64,000 bases of DNA. Source: Neisseria canis (lineage in GTDB: Bacteria; Pseudomonadota; Gammaproteobacteria; Burkholderiales; Neisseriaceae). Where the stretch lies: the NCBI RefSeq assembly GCF_900636765.1, contig NZ_LR134313.1, forward strand, positions 372,001 to 436,000. The letters run 5' to 3'. A model generated the notes under the pieces. It was not told the origin of the DNA and searched no databases. It saw nothing but the letters and a program-made list of their open reading frames with translations. This document shows positions 54,088-62,434 of this stretch, in pieces. A program made the translations under genes and the position numbers. Each line of letters opens with the position of its first letter. Within the stretch, counting starts at the first letter, position 1.

Positions 54088-54149
54088 TCTGAAGAATGTA
54101 ACTATATTCCTTAACCATAACCGTGTCAACCCCCAGCTAAAAAATTAAG

Positions 54150-54264
54150 TGCTGAAGTAGATTCGGCCCCATATTCAAGCAGTTTTCTTTACAGAATCTT
54201 CTTTAACTTACAGTGAGTTTCTTCATTTTGGCAACCTATCATGACTGCTAATCTACTTCAGCCC
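54150..54264 (-). mobile_element. Remnant/miniature of an IS1595-family (IS1016-like) element
   Basis: Inverted ends GCTGAAGTAGATT (54151-54163) and AATCTACTTCAGC (54250-54262) enclose about 85 bp. On the minus strand one frame reads THCKLKKIL, a stop, then RKLLEYG, which resembles the first residues of IS1016-type transposases as I remember them. The transposase body is missing, so this is an internally deleted copy. The family call is from memory. Confidence 0.55.
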
Positions 54265-54294
54265 CTAAAGAATAACCACAGCAATAAGGTTAAT

Positions 54295-55086
54295 CTAGAT
54301 TAGCATCTGTGCTTCATTGAATTTGGGAACTTTATCGAACAAGCGGTAAAAATTGGCCGTGGTTGCTGTGGCGATGTTTTCCAATGTGTCGCCGCGCAGC
54401 TGTGCCAGAAATTCGGCGGTGTGGCGGACGTAAGCCGGTTCGTTGGGTTTGCCGCGTTTGGGCACGGGGGCGAGGAACGGGGCGTCGGTTTCGACCAAAA
54501 TGCGGTCTAGCGGCGTGTAGCGGGCGGCTTCTTGAATCAGCGGCGCGTTTTTGAATGTGACGATACCGGAGAATGAAATGTAAAAACCCAAATCCAGCGC
54601 GAGTTTGGCAACGCGCACGTCTTCGGTAAAGCAATGGATCACGCCGGCATGCGCTTGATGGGTTTTGAGCATGGACATGGTGTCGTCTGCGGCATCTCGG
54701 GTATGCACAATCAGCGGCAGGCGGCTTTGGTTGGCTGCTTCGATGTGTTCGGCAAACCGCCGGTGCTGCCAGGCTAAATCGCCTTTGCACCAATGGTAAT
54801 CCAAGCCGGTTTCGCCTATGCCGACCACTTTGGGGTGGCGGGCGTGTTCGAGCAATTCGGCGAGGGTGAATTCTTCGGTATCGGGATCATCGGGGTGGAT
54901 GCCGACGGTGGCGTAAATCTGCGGGTGCTGCTCGGCTATGGCTAAGATTTCGGCAAAGCTTTTTTTGCTGACGCCGATGGCGAGTGCTTGCTTGACTTGG
55001 TTGTCGGCCATATTGGCCAATACTTCGGGCAGACGGTCGGCCAGTCCTTCGAAATTGAGGTGGCAATGTGAGTCGATCAGTTGCAT
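54295..55086 (-). CDS. TatD-family metal-dependent hydrolase (YcfH type)
   Basis: 263 residues. Metal-binding motifs of the TatD barrel: DSHCHLNF at the N-terminus, GIGETGLDYHW, PLIVHTRDA, VIHCFT and LVETDAPFLAPVP. Members are 3'-5' DNases or D-aminoacyl-tRNA deacylase-like proteins. It is the last gene of a same-strand run tmk-holB-pilZ-DUF3079-tatD, a neighbourhood in which ycfH/tatD is common. Confidence 0.9.
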   Translation of the reverse strand: MQLIDSHCHLNFEGLADRLPEVLANMADNQVKQALAIGVSKKSFAEILAIAEQHPQIYATVGIHPDDPDTEEFTLAELLEHARHPKVVGIGETGLDYHWCKGDLAWQHRRFAEHIEAANQSRLPLIVHTRDAADDTMSMLKTHQAHAGVIHCFTEDVRVAKLALDLGFYISFSGIVTFKNAPLIQEAARYTPLDRILVETDAPFLAPVPKRGKPNEPAYVRHTAEFLAQLRGDTLENIATATTANFYRLFDKVPKFNEAQMLI

Positions 55087-55094
55087 GGTGTGTT

Positions 55095-55370
55095 TCAGGT
55101 GGTTTTTTTTGAGGTGAGCGGTAATTTGATATGCGGTTTTTTAGGTTTGGTTTCGGAGGCGGACTTCAGCCCCAGCTCGATTTGCTGCGCTTCGCTCAGC
55201 AGGTTGCTCCAGTCGCCGTTTTTATACCAGTCGGCGCCGTCGAGCTCCATCGGGTGCTGTATGCGTTCGCAGCCGTTGCCGCACTGTAAATCGCTGCCTT
55301 TGCAGTATTTGTCGCAGCCCCAGCAAATCCGTTCGGGGTTTTTTGGGTGGATGGGAAACTTTTTAGCCAT
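55095..55370 (-). CDS. DUF3079 family small protein with cysteine pairs
   Basis: 91 residues. The pattern MAKKFPIHPKNPERICWGCDKYC, then LQCGNGCERIQHPMEL gives four to five cysteines that could hold a zinc or iron-sulfur cluster; the middle GADWYKNGDW is also typical. Function unknown. It precedes tatD by 8 nt and is probably co-transcribed with it. Confidence 0.8.
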   Translation of the reverse strand: MAKKFPIHPKNPERICWGCDKYCKGSDLQCGNGCERIQHPMELDGADWYKNGDWSNLLSEAQQIELGLKSASETKPKKPHIKLPLTSKKTT

Positions 55371-55399
55371 GGTGTTTCACCGGATGTCGGTCGGGCTAA

Positions 55400-55411
55400 T
55401 GCCTGTCTGAA
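55400..55411 (+). repeat. Single TG-DUS between pilZ and the DUF3079 gene
   Basis: TGCCTGTCTGAA without a partner, 32 nt beyond the pilZ stop. Confidence 0.8.
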
Positions 55412-55442
55412 AACATAAAAGCGGGCATTGGCCCGCTGCGGT

Positions 55443-55796
55443 TTACAGGGTGTAAGTGGGGCGTTCGCTGCGCAATACGTTGCCCAGCATGTTTTCGATT
55501 TTGTTGCGTACGGCAATGCTGATTTCGTCTGAATCGAATGCCAGGCCGATACCTTTGGGGCGGTTGGCCGAAGTGCGGGCAGGGTTGATCCATGCGACTT
55601 GGGTGCGCAGGAATTTTTTGTCGCCGTCTTCGCCCAGCTCGATGGCAAGCAGCACTTCGTCGCCCAGCTTGAAGGCGTCTTCGGAGGGCACGAATACACC
55701 GCCGAATTCTAAAAACGGCATGTAGCTGTTATACAGCATGGCTTTGTCTTTAAGCTGCAAAGACATCATTTTGCCGGGTAAATTGGTAAGATTCAT
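55443..55796 (-). CDS. pilZ: Type IV pilus assembly protein PilZ
   Basis: 117 residues. The PilZ pilus-type domain is seen (MMSLQLKDKAMLYNSYMPFLEFGGVFVPS, LGDEVLLAIEL, VAWINPARTSANRPKGIGLAF). Like other pilus-type PilZ proteins it lacks the RxxxR motif needed for c-di-GMP binding. It acts with PilF/PilB in pilus assembly, which also matters for DNA uptake in this DUS-using organism. It follows holB by 17 nt. Confidence 0.93.
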   Translation of the reverse strand: MNLTNLPGKMMSLQLKDKAMLYNSYMPFLEFGGVFVPSEDAFKLGDEVLLAIELGEDGDKKFLRTQVAWINPARTSANRPKGIGLAFDSDEISIAVRNKIENMLGNVLRSERPTYTL

Positions 55797-55813
55797 AAGG
55801 TTTTCCTTGGTAA

Positions 55814-56791
55814 TTATTTGTTTTGTCTGAATGAAAGATACTCGGTCAGTAAAAATTCAAGCTGCATTTTAACACTCAAGGTGTGGTGGCCGTAAGGGCT
55901 GATGCGGTTTAAAGTGTCGGTGAGCCTGAATAGTGTGGCGGGATTGGTTGTTTGGGCGATGTCGGCCAGTTCTGCTGCGTAATCGGGAAAGTAGAGCGGT
56001 GCGATTTTTTGTTGTGCCAAACCGATATCCAGCAGCCATTTTTGCAGCCAGTCGGTAAACACGGCCAGCGGCCATTTTTTTTTGTCGAATGCGGCGGCGT
56101 AATCGAGTATGGCCAAAAGCCTTGGGCTGGCAAGCAGGGTGCATAATTCTTCGCGCATTTCGTCTTGCTCCGCATCGTGCGGGAACAACGGTGCGCCGCT
56201 GTGAAATGCCAGTAAAGCGGCGGCATTTACGGTTTCGGTGCGGTTTAGATAGGCGAGCGCCTCTTCGCGGTTTGGCGCCGGCAAAACCATTTGGCGGCAG
56301 CGGCTTTTGATGGTGGGCAGGAGCTTGTCGCGGTTGTGGCTGATTAGCAGAAACACGACATCGGCAGGCGGCTCTTCGAGGATTTTTAAAAGCCCGTTGG
56401 CCGCTTGCAGGTTCATGCTTTCGGCGGGATGAATCAATACAACGCGCAACCCGCCGCGCACGGATGTGAGCTGCACTTGGGAAATCAGTTCGCGCACTGC
56501 GTCGATTTTGATTTGCAGCAGTTTGCGGCCCACGGCTTCGCCTTCGGGGATTTCGGGCGTCAGTTCGTAAAAATCGGGATGGCTGTTTTGGCTGAACAGG
56601 TGGCAGGAAGGGCAGCTGCCGCAAGGCTCGTGCGACTCGGCAGGCGATTCGCACAACAGCGCTTGCGCCAAATGGCGGGCAAATGCGGTTTTGCCGGTAT
56701 TTTCTTTGCCGTTGAACAGCCAAGCGTTGGGGCGGGTGTGCCAATGTTCGGCGATTTGCTGCCAAGCGGCGGTGTGCCAAGGGTAAATCAT
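55814..56791 (-). CDS. holB: DNA polymerase III delta' subunit
   Basis: 325 residues, clamp-loader AAA+ fold. The degenerate P-loop GKENTGKTAFA (about 29-39), the zinc finger CGSCPSCHLF (about 57-66) and LLKILEEPPADVVFLLIS with RCRQMVLP are present. It forms part of the gamma complex that loads the beta clamp. Standard order tmk-holB-pilZ. Confidence 0.94.
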   Translation of the reverse strand: MIYPWHTAAWQQIAEHWHTRPNAWLFNGKENTGKTAFARHLAQALLCESPAESHEPCGSCPSCHLFSQNSHPDFYELTPEIPEGEAVGRKLLQIKIDAVRELISQVQLTSVRGGLRVVLIHPAESMNLQAANGLLKILEEPPADVVFLLISHNRDKLLPTIKSRCRQMVLPAPNREEALAYLNRTETVNAAALLAFHSGAPLFPHDAEQDEMREELCTLLASPRLLAILDYAAAFDKKKWPLAVFTDWLQKWLLDIGLAQQKIAPLYFPDYAAELADIAQTTNPATLFRLTDTLNRISPYGHHTLSVKMQLEFLLTEYLSFRQNK

Positions 56792-56806
56792 GGGCGGGCT
56801 TCCTGT

Positions 56807-56818
56807 TTCAGACAGGCA
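56807..56818 (-). repeat. Single TG-DUS after tmk
   Basis: TTCAGACAGGCA in the 32-nt gap between tmk and holB. Confidence 0.8.
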
Positions 56819-56823
56819 TTATG

Positions 56824-57441
56824 TTAACTGAAATGGCCGGCTAGCGTTGCTTCGATATCGGCCTGCACTTCGCTGCGGGCGCGGTTGCTGTCGATAACGG
56901 CGTAGCGGTGCGGCGCAGCGGCGGCACGTTGCAGATAAGATTGGCGCACGCGGGTAAAGAAATCGGCTGCTTCCTGTTCGAAGCGGTCTTTTTCGCGCGT
57001 TTCGGCCAAGCGGCTCATGGACACTTCGAGCGGCACGTCAAGCAGAATGGTTAAATCGGGGCGCAGGCTGCCCTGTACCCAGTTTTCCAGCGTTTCGATG
57101 TCGGCCTGCGGCACGCCACGCCCACCGCCCTGATAGGCAAACGTGGCGTCGGTGAAGCGGTCGGACACAACGTGAATGCCTTTTTGCAAAGCGGGCAGAA
57201 TCACGTCTTCGATATGCTGGCAGCGGGCGGCAAACATCATCAGCGTTTCAGTCCGCAATCCGGCTCGGGTGGCCGGGTTGAGCAGAATTTCGCGCAAAGC
57301 TTCGCCAACCGGCGTGCCGCCCGGTTCGCGGGTAAACAAAACGGGCAGCCGGCGGGCTTCAAACCAGTTTTTGATTACTGCCAGATTGGTGGACTTGCCC
57401 GCGCCGTCGATGCCGTCGAGCGTGATAAAGCGTGCTTTCAT
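56824..57441 (-). CDS. tmk: Thymidylate kinase
   Basis: 205 residues. P-loop FITLDGIDGAGKSTN at the N-terminus, the DR motif FTREPGGTPVGEALRE, and DRFTDATFAYQGGGRG. It phosphorylates dTMP to dTDP. First gene of the tmk-holB-pilZ run. Confidence 0.96.
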   Translation of the reverse strand: MKARFITLDGIDGAGKSTNLAVIKNWFEARRLPVLFTREPGGTPVGEALREILLNPATRAGLRTETLMMFAARCQHIEDVILPALQKGIHVVSDRFTDATFAYQGGGRGVPQADIETLENWVQGSLRPDLTILLDVPLEVSMSRLAETREKDRFEQEAADFFTRVRQSYLQRAAAAPHRYAVIDSNRARSEVQADIEATLAGHFS

Positions 57442-57492
57442 GGTGCTGGAAATATTTAAGAAACAGACGGGTGCGTATCATACTCTATGCCA

Positions 57493-57539
57493 TGCCTGTC
57501 TGAAAGCAGGCGTGAGAGTATTGTGTTTTCAGACAGGCA
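57493..57539. repeat. Inverted TG-DUS pair between tmk and sodC
   Basis: TGCCTGTCTGAA (57493-57504) and complement (57528-57539) with a 23-nt spacer, in the divergent gap. Confidence 0.75.
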
Positions 57540-57683
57540 TGGGCGGAGCCGGTAACGAAACTTTGGTTCCGCCCTCAGGTCTGATTAACCATCAGGCAAA
57601 TGTGCCGCCTGCTTTGAAAAAATCGGATTTATCTGTTATAAAGCCGAGCCCGTTTGGGCAAACTCAGAGATAGGATATTTATT

Positions 57684-58208
57684 ATGAAAAAAATCATTAC
57701 CGCTTTATTTTTGTGCGCTGCGCCGTTTGCCGCGTTTGCGCAAAGTGAAATCGTGGTTCCGGTATCTTTGCTGGACGTGGAAAAAGGCGACAAGCCGATT
57801 GGTGAAATCCGCATCACCCAAAGCAAACACGGCGCCGTGTTTACACCCAAGCTGGAAGGTTTGAACCCCGGTATTTACGGCTTCCACGTTCATGAAAAAC
57901 CCAGCTGCGCGCCGGGCGAGAAAGACGGCAAGAAAGTGGCGGGCTTGGCCGCCGGCGGACACTGGGACCCTAAAAAAACCGGCGCACACAAAGGCCCGTG
58001 GGATGACAGCGGCCACTTAGGCGACCTGCCTGCGCTGGCAGTGGATGCCAAAGGCCATGTTCAGCCTGTGGTGGCTCCGCGCATCAAAGACATCAAAACG
58101 CTGAAAGGCCGCTCGCTGATGATTCACGAAGGCGGCGACAATTACAGCGATACGCCTGCCAAACTGGGCGGCGGAGGCGGCCGTATGGCTTGCGGTGTGG
58201 TGCGTTAA
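57684..58208 (+). CDS. sodC: Periplasmic Cu/Zn superoxide dismutase SodC
   Basis: 174 residues. Signal peptide [19 protein letters not shown]. Copper and zinc ligands are intact: [37 protein letters not shown] and [11 protein letters not shown]; the disulfide Cys pair is in HEKPSC and RMACGVVR. It detoxifies extracytoplasmic superoxide. The ATG at 57684 was chosen over an upstream frame (57654) because it starts the signal peptide. Confidence 0.95.
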   Translation: MKKIITALFLCAAPFAAFAQSEIVVPVSLLDVEKGDKPIGEIRITQSKHGAVFTPKLEGLNPGIYGFHVHEKPSCAPGEKDGKKVAGLAAGGHWDPKKTGAHKGPWDDSGHLGDLPALAVDAKGHVQPVVAPRIKDIKTLKGRSLMIHEGGDNYSDTPAKLGGGGGRMACGVVR

Positions 58209-58230
58209 TCACTGAGCATTTGATGCTGAA

Positions 58231-58258
58231 TGCCTGTCTGAAATTTTTCAGACAGGCA
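58231..58258. terminator. Inverted TG-DUS pair between convergent genes
   Basis: TGCCTGTCTGAA (58231-58242) and complement (58247-58258), 22 nt after sodC and 24 nt beyond the hydrolase stop. Confidence 0.7.
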
Positions 58259-58282
58259 TCACTTCAACCAGCCTGAACTTGC

Positions 58283-58915
58283 TCACTCACAACCATGCTG
58301 AAAGCAGCCGTGATTTAAAAAATAGGCAATCTGTTGCGCCACCGCTTTATCAGCCAACATGCCCGTGTGCGATACCGGCAATACGATATGGTCGGACAAG
58401 TTTTCGGTTTTGGTTTCTTCCAGCAAAACGGTTCCGTCATTGGTGCCCTTAAGTTCAAACACTTTCCCCAACCCCAAAGAATGGCTGCCCGCAATGCTGC
58501 CCCATTGCGCGCCCTCGGTTATTTTGGGTGCCGAGCCATCCAATGCCTCTTCATAAGCCTTGCCCAATGTAAAGGGCGCAAGCCGGTGAAGTTTGTGTGC
58601 AATCGAGCTTCCTTGATGCGGCGTGCCCAGCGTAACCACCCTGCCGCGAACCAAATCAGGGTATTCGACGGCAAAACGGCGCAGCACCAAGCCGCCCAAG
58701 CTATGCCCCACAAAATGCAGAGGCTCATCGGTTTTCGCATAATGCGCCCTTACCTGCTTGGCCAATGCCTTACAATGCGCATCAAAGTTTTGAAATACGC
58801 TGTAATAGCCGAACACGCTTGCATCGACACCTTGATTTTTCAGCAAACGCGCCAATGGCAGCATGGCCCATGCATGCATATGGATGCCGTGAAGGAGGAG
58901 AACATGTTGGGTCAT
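58283..58915 (-). CDS. Alpha/beta hydrolase, lipase/acyltransferase-like
   Basis: 210 residues. The oxyanion start HVLLLHGIHMHAW, the nucleophile elbow GHSLGGLV (about 70-77), TLGTPHQGS and a late catalytic His in LPVSHTGML. No signal peptide. It resembles PGAP1/DUF676-type esterases; the substrate is unknown. It stands alone, convergent with sodC. Confidence 0.83.
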   Translation of the reverse strand: MTQHVLLLHGIHMHAWAMLPLARLLKNQGVDASVFGYYSVFQNFDAHCKALAKQVRAHYAKTDEPLHFVGHSLGGLVLRRFAVEYPDLVRGRVVTLGTPHQGSSIAHKLHRLAPFTLGKAYEEALDGSAPKITEGAQWGSIAGSHSLGLGKVFELKGTNDGTVLLEETKTENLSDHIVLPVSHTGMLADKAVAQQIAYFLNHGCFQHGCE

Positions 58916-59381
58916 CTTGAATCCCTTTAATTTACAAAAATCTGCCGTTTTACGGCTTGATACCGCATTTTATAAAACGCCCGGCCGGAAAGTAAGCGCA
59001 TTGTAATCTTGATTGTGCAAGGATTTTATAACCGTTGCCATATGGTTGGAATCAGACAACGGCTGCAGCATGTTCAATTACTATTCTTCAATGCCTGTCT
59101 GAAAAAGCTTCATTCATCAGTACGCAAGCCGTGTTGGCCAATCCTCAACCCAACCACTTTGTTATAACATAACATTATGTTTTTTAAAAAGATATTTTCC
59201 AGGATTATTTGCAGCAGATTGGAAATGGTGCTTATAATGAAATCAAACTCAAAGCATCCCGATATATTCGGCACACAGCAAATTGAAAATATGTGCCGTT
59301 CGTAATGATAGCCGGCATAAGGCCGATTCCGGACGGATGCTTTAACAGTTTCGTTTCAATAACCAAGTATCGGAGGCAATT
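58916..59381. other. Long gap with a promoter candidate for the alcohol dehydrogenase gene
   Basis: 466 bp. A single DUS lies at 59092-59103. TTGCAG (59209-59214), an 18-bp spacer and TATAAT (59233-59238) form a good sigma-70 promoter, which would give a 5' leader of about 135 nt. A 22-codon frame within the leader (59237-59305) has no ribosome site. The rest is AT-rich without a gene. Confidence 0.5.
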
Positions 59382-60467
59382 ATGAGCAACACAATGAAAG
59401 CAATGGTTTATTACGGCGAAAACGATATCCGCTTTGAAGAGCGGCCGGTTCCGACCATTATCGAGCCGACCGATGCCGTAATCCGCATTACCAAAACCAC
59501 GATTTGCGGCACCGATTTAGGCATATGGAAAGGCAAAAATCCGGAAATCGAAGCGGTGGCGCGCCAAAAAACCGGCGAATGGAAAGGCCGCATTCTCGGG
59601 CACGAAGGCATCGGCATTGTTGAAGAAGTCGGCTCTGCCGTCAAAAACTTCAAAAAAGGCGATAAAGTGATTGTGTCTTGCGTAAGCCGCTGCGGCTCCT
59701 GCGAAAACTGCCAGAAACAGCTTTATGCACACTGCGAAAAAGACGGCGGCTGGATTATGGGCTATATGATTGACGGCACGCAGGCCGAATTTGTGCGCAC
59801 ACCGTTTGCCGACAACTCGCTATACCACCTGCCCGACAGCCTGAACACCGACGTAGCCGTATTCCTGTCGGACGTATTGCCGACTTCGCACGAAATCGGC
59901 GTGCAATACGGCAATGTAAAACCGGGTGACTCCGTGGCGATTGTCGGCACCGGCCCCATCGGCATGGGCTGCCTGCTGACGGCCCAATTCTATTCTCCGG
60001 CCACCATTATCGCCATCGATATGGATGACAACCGCTTGACTATGGCCAAAGAAATGGGCGCAACCCACACCATCAACTCCTCTAAAGAAGATGCGGTTGC
60101 CAAAGTATTGGAAATTACCGGCGGCAAAGGCGTCGACTGTGCAATGGAAGCCGTGGGCATCGAACCCACTTGGGATATTTGCCAGAAAGTCGTCAAAGCC
60201 GGCGGCCATATCGCCAACGTAGGCGTGCACGGCAAATCCGTTAACTTCGAGCTGGAAAAACTGTGGATTAAAAACCTGACCATCACAACCGGCCTGGTTA
60301 ATGCCAACACCACCGGCATGCTGCTGAAATCTTGCGAATCGGGCAAGCTGCCGCTGGCCAAAATGGCAACACACCATTTCAAATTCGCCGAAATGGAAAA
60401 AGCCTATGATGTGTTCAAACATGCGGCTGAAGAAAAAGCCATGAAGGTCATTATTGAAGTTGCTTAA
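59382..60467 (+). CDS. Zinc-dependent alcohol dehydrogenase (MDR family)
   Basis: 361 residues. Catalytic zinc ligands: Cys42 region in TTICGTDLGIWKG, His in GHEGIGIVEEVG; structural zinc cysteines in CVSRCGSCENCQKQLYAHC; NAD(P)-binding GTGPIGMG. It belongs near the secondary alcohol/2,3-butanediol dehydrogenases rather than the glutathione-dependent formaldehyde type. The ATG follows GGAGGCAATT. A sigma-70 promoter is seen at 59209-59238. Physiological substrate unknown. Confidence 0.87.
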   Translation: MSNTMKAMVYYGENDIRFEERPVPTIIEPTDAVIRITKTTICGTDLGIWKGKNPEIEAVARQKTGEWKGRILGHEGIGIVEEVGSAVKNFKKGDKVIVSCVSRCGSCENCQKQLYAHCEKDGGWIMGYMIDGTQAEFVRTPFADNSLYHLPDSLNTDVAVFLSDVLPTSHEIGVQYGNVKPGDSVAIVGTGPIGMGCLLTAQFYSPATIIAIDMDDNRLTMAKEMGATHTINSSKEDAVAKVLEITGGKGVDCAMEAVGIEPTWDICQKVVKAGGHIANVGVHGKSVNFELEKLWIKNLTITTGLVNANTTGMLLKSCESGKLPLAKMATHHFKFAEMEKAYDVFKHAAEEKAMKVIIEVA

Positions 60468-60525
60468 TGCCTGTCTGAAAAAAGCACCCTGCCTGCTGCG
60501 GCCGGGTGCTTTTTTCAGACAGGCA
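60468..60525 (+). terminator. Composite terminator: DUS pair extended by a GC hairpin
   Basis: TGCCTGTCTGAA continues into AAAAGCACCC, and GGGTGCTTTT leads back into TTCAGACAGGCA, so the two DUS form the base of a stem of about 22 bp. It starts one base after the alcohol dehydrogenase stop. Confidence 0.85.
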
Positions 60526-60540
60526 TTGATTGTTGCAGAC

Positions 60541-60574
60541 AAAAAAAACCATTCATGCAGGGAAGCGTGAATGG
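60541..60574 (-). terminator. Strong intrinsic terminator on the minus strand
   Basis: CCATTCA pairs with TGAATGG, followed on the minus strand by TTTTTTTTG. It lies 163 nt beyond the suhB-like stop and could end either that mRNA or a separate small RNA. Confidence 0.8.
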
Positions 60575-60642
60575 CCAATACATATACGGGAAAATGTCGT
60601 ACTTACTTGGGTTGCAGGGAGATGAACAACCTTTGTGAGACG
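60541..60642 (-). ncRNA. Candidate small RNA of about 100 nt
   Basis: On the minus strand a TATAAT (60649-60654) in very AT-rich DNA lies about 100 nt before the terminator at 60541-60574. The transcript would contain an unstructured CAACCTTTGTGAG complement region with TCTCCCTGC, a motif able to pair with ribosome sites. No good -35 is visible. It may equally be the 3' UTR of the upstream gene. Confidence 0.3.
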
Positions 60643-60736
60643 TTTGAGATTATAACTATGTTAATTTTAATTAAAGTTAAGTATTGCAATAATTATATTA
60701 AATAAATGTATTATTTAGTGAATCCTATAACGCGGT

Positions 60737-61525
60737 CTATTGGTTTTCCCTGATCCATCTCAGCCATGTTGCAAACAATTCCGGTTCGGTCGCGGCGATA
60801 ACCGAACGTTTAAACACATGTTGCCCGCTCCAAAAATCATCGCCTTCCAGCGTAGCCAGCAAACCACCCGCTTCTTCAAAAATCAGCGCACCTGCCGCGT
60901 AGTCCCACAATTTTTGTCCGCCGTGCACATAAACGTCATAACGGCCGGCAGCCAGATAGCACCAATCCAAAGTGCTGCTGCCCAAGCTCCTGATGCTGCC
61001 AAACGGAGAAAGCGTATTGATGCGGCTGGAAAGCTTGCCCGAACGCAGATATTTGATTTCCACGCCCGCTATCGCGTGTTTGAGCTTTTTAGCCGACCTG
61101 CGCAACGGTAAGGGGCGGCCGTTGAGGAAAGCGCCTTTGCCCCGTTCGGCATAAAAGCATTCATCGTTTGCAGGGTTATATACCACCCCCAATTGCGCGC
61201 GCCCGTTTTCGATATAGGCTGCGGATAAAGCAAAATGGGGAATGCCGTTGATAAAATTATTGGAGCCGTCAATCGGATCAACCACCCACAAACCGGTATC
61301 CGAGTTTTCCCATAAGCGGCGCTGCTGCGATTCGGTCATTTCTTCGCCTAACATCGGGCAGTCGATAATATCGGGCAAACCGTAGGCAAAGGCCGCCTGC
61401 GAAGCGAGATCGGCCTCTGAAAACAAGCTGCCGTCTTCCTTGCGGCTCACGCTGGTGTTGAGAAAATGTGGCATCACTTCGGCACGCGCCACTTCGCGCA
61501 CCAATGTTTGCAGTCGGTTTAACAC
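60737..61525 (-). CDS. Inositol monophosphatase family protein (SuhB-like)
   Basis: 262 residues. Metal-binding motifs: LGEEM, WVVDPIDGSNNFINGIPHF and LWDYAAGALIFEEAGG. Mg2+-dependent sugar or inositol phosphatase; SuhB also acts in rRNA transcription, but the sequence here (DPIDGSNNFI) could also be a CysQ- or HisN-like relative. It is divergent from rsmE with a 70-nt gap. Confidence 0.87.
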   Translation of the reverse strand: MLNRLQTLVREVARAEVMPHFLNTSVSRKEDGSLFSEADLASQAAFAYGLPDIIDCPMLGEEMTESQQRRLWENSDTGLWVVDPIDGSNNFINGIPHFALSAAYIENGRAQLGVVYNPANDECFYAERGKGAFLNGRPLPLRRSAKKLKHAIAGVEIKYLRSGKLSSRINTLSPFGSIRSLGSSTLDWCYLAAGRYDVYVHGGQKLWDYAAGALIFEEAGGLLATLEGDDFWSGQHVFKRSVIAATEPELFATWLRWIRENQ

Positions 61526-61595
61526 GGTTTGTCCTTAAAATTTCCGGTTTGGGTATAATTGCGGGCTTATATTAACCCATTTTTTCTATAAAAAC

Positions 61596-62324
61596 ATGCC
61601 TCGTTTTTATCTTGAAGCCGAACTCTCCCCCGGCAAAACACTTGAGCTTCCCTCCGGCGTGGTGCGCCATGTGAATGTGCTGCGTTTGCGGGAAGGCGAA
61701 GAAATTGTTTTGTTTAACGGCAACGGAAAAAGCTATCCCGCCGTGTTACAGACGTTGTCGAAACGATCCGTGCAGGCTTTGGTTATGCATGAAGAAGCAG
61801 CCGATAACGAATCCCCGCTGGACATTACATTGATACAGGCCGTATCCAGCGGCGAACGCATGGATTTCACCCTGCAAAAAAGCGTGGAATTGGGCGTGAA
61901 ACGGATTATTCCCGTATTAAGCGCGCGCAGTATTGTCAAATTGGACGGCGAACGTGCGGAAAAACGGGTGGCCCGCTGGCAGGAAATCGTGGTTTCCGCC
62001 TGCGAACAAAGCGGGCGCAATATCGTGCCGGAAGTATCGCCGCTGGTCGGTTTGAAGGAAATGCTGCAATGCCTGCCTGAAAGCGATGTGAAACTTTTGC
62101 TTGGACTGAATCGGGCGAGAAGCCTCAAAGAGGTGGCAACACAGCCTGACAAAATCGTGTTTATGGTAGGCCCCGAAGGCGGTTGGACGACCGAAGAAGA
62201 AGCTCTCGCTTTTGAAGCAGGGTTCCAATCGGTCTTACTGGGTAAACGCGTGCTGCGCACGGAAACCGCTGCGCTGGCAGCCATCGCGGCTATGCAGACT
62301 TTATGGGGGGATTTTGTTGGCTGA
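61596..62324 (+). CDS. rsmE: 16S rRNA uridine-1498 N3-methyltransferase RsmE
   Basis: 242 residues. PUA-like N-terminus (PRFYLEAELSPGKTLELP, VNVLRLREGEEIVLFNGNG) and SPOUT knot with IQAVSSGERMDFTLQKSVELGV, SACEQSGRN, VGPEGGWTTEEE and LGKRVLRTETAALAA. It methylates U1498 in the decoding region. No terminator hairpin was seen directly after it. Confidence 0.96.
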   Translation: MPRFYLEAELSPGKTLELPSGVVRHVNVLRLREGEEIVLFNGNGKSYPAVLQTLSKRSVQALVMHEEAADNESPLDITLIQAVSSGERMDFTLQKSVELGVKRIIPVLSARSIVKLDGERAEKRVARWQEIVVSACEQSGRNIVPEVSPLVGLKEMLQCLPESDVKLLLGLNRARSLKEVATQPDKIVFMVGPEGGWTTEEEALAFEAGFQSVLLGKRVLRTETAALAAIAAMQTLWGDFVG

Positions 62325-62434
62325 TGCTTAAATGGATTCCAACATTTGTATAGTATATCCCATACCCGAAGCAAGCCTGCATATACCGATGTTTTGCTGC
62401 CATGCACATGGTTTAGCTCTGTCGGGTATTTAAA

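Noticed and set aside
59237..59305. A 22-codon frame in the alcohol dehydrogenase leader
   Set aside because: It begins at the predicted -10 box itself and lacks a ribosome site, so it is unlikely to be a leader peptide.
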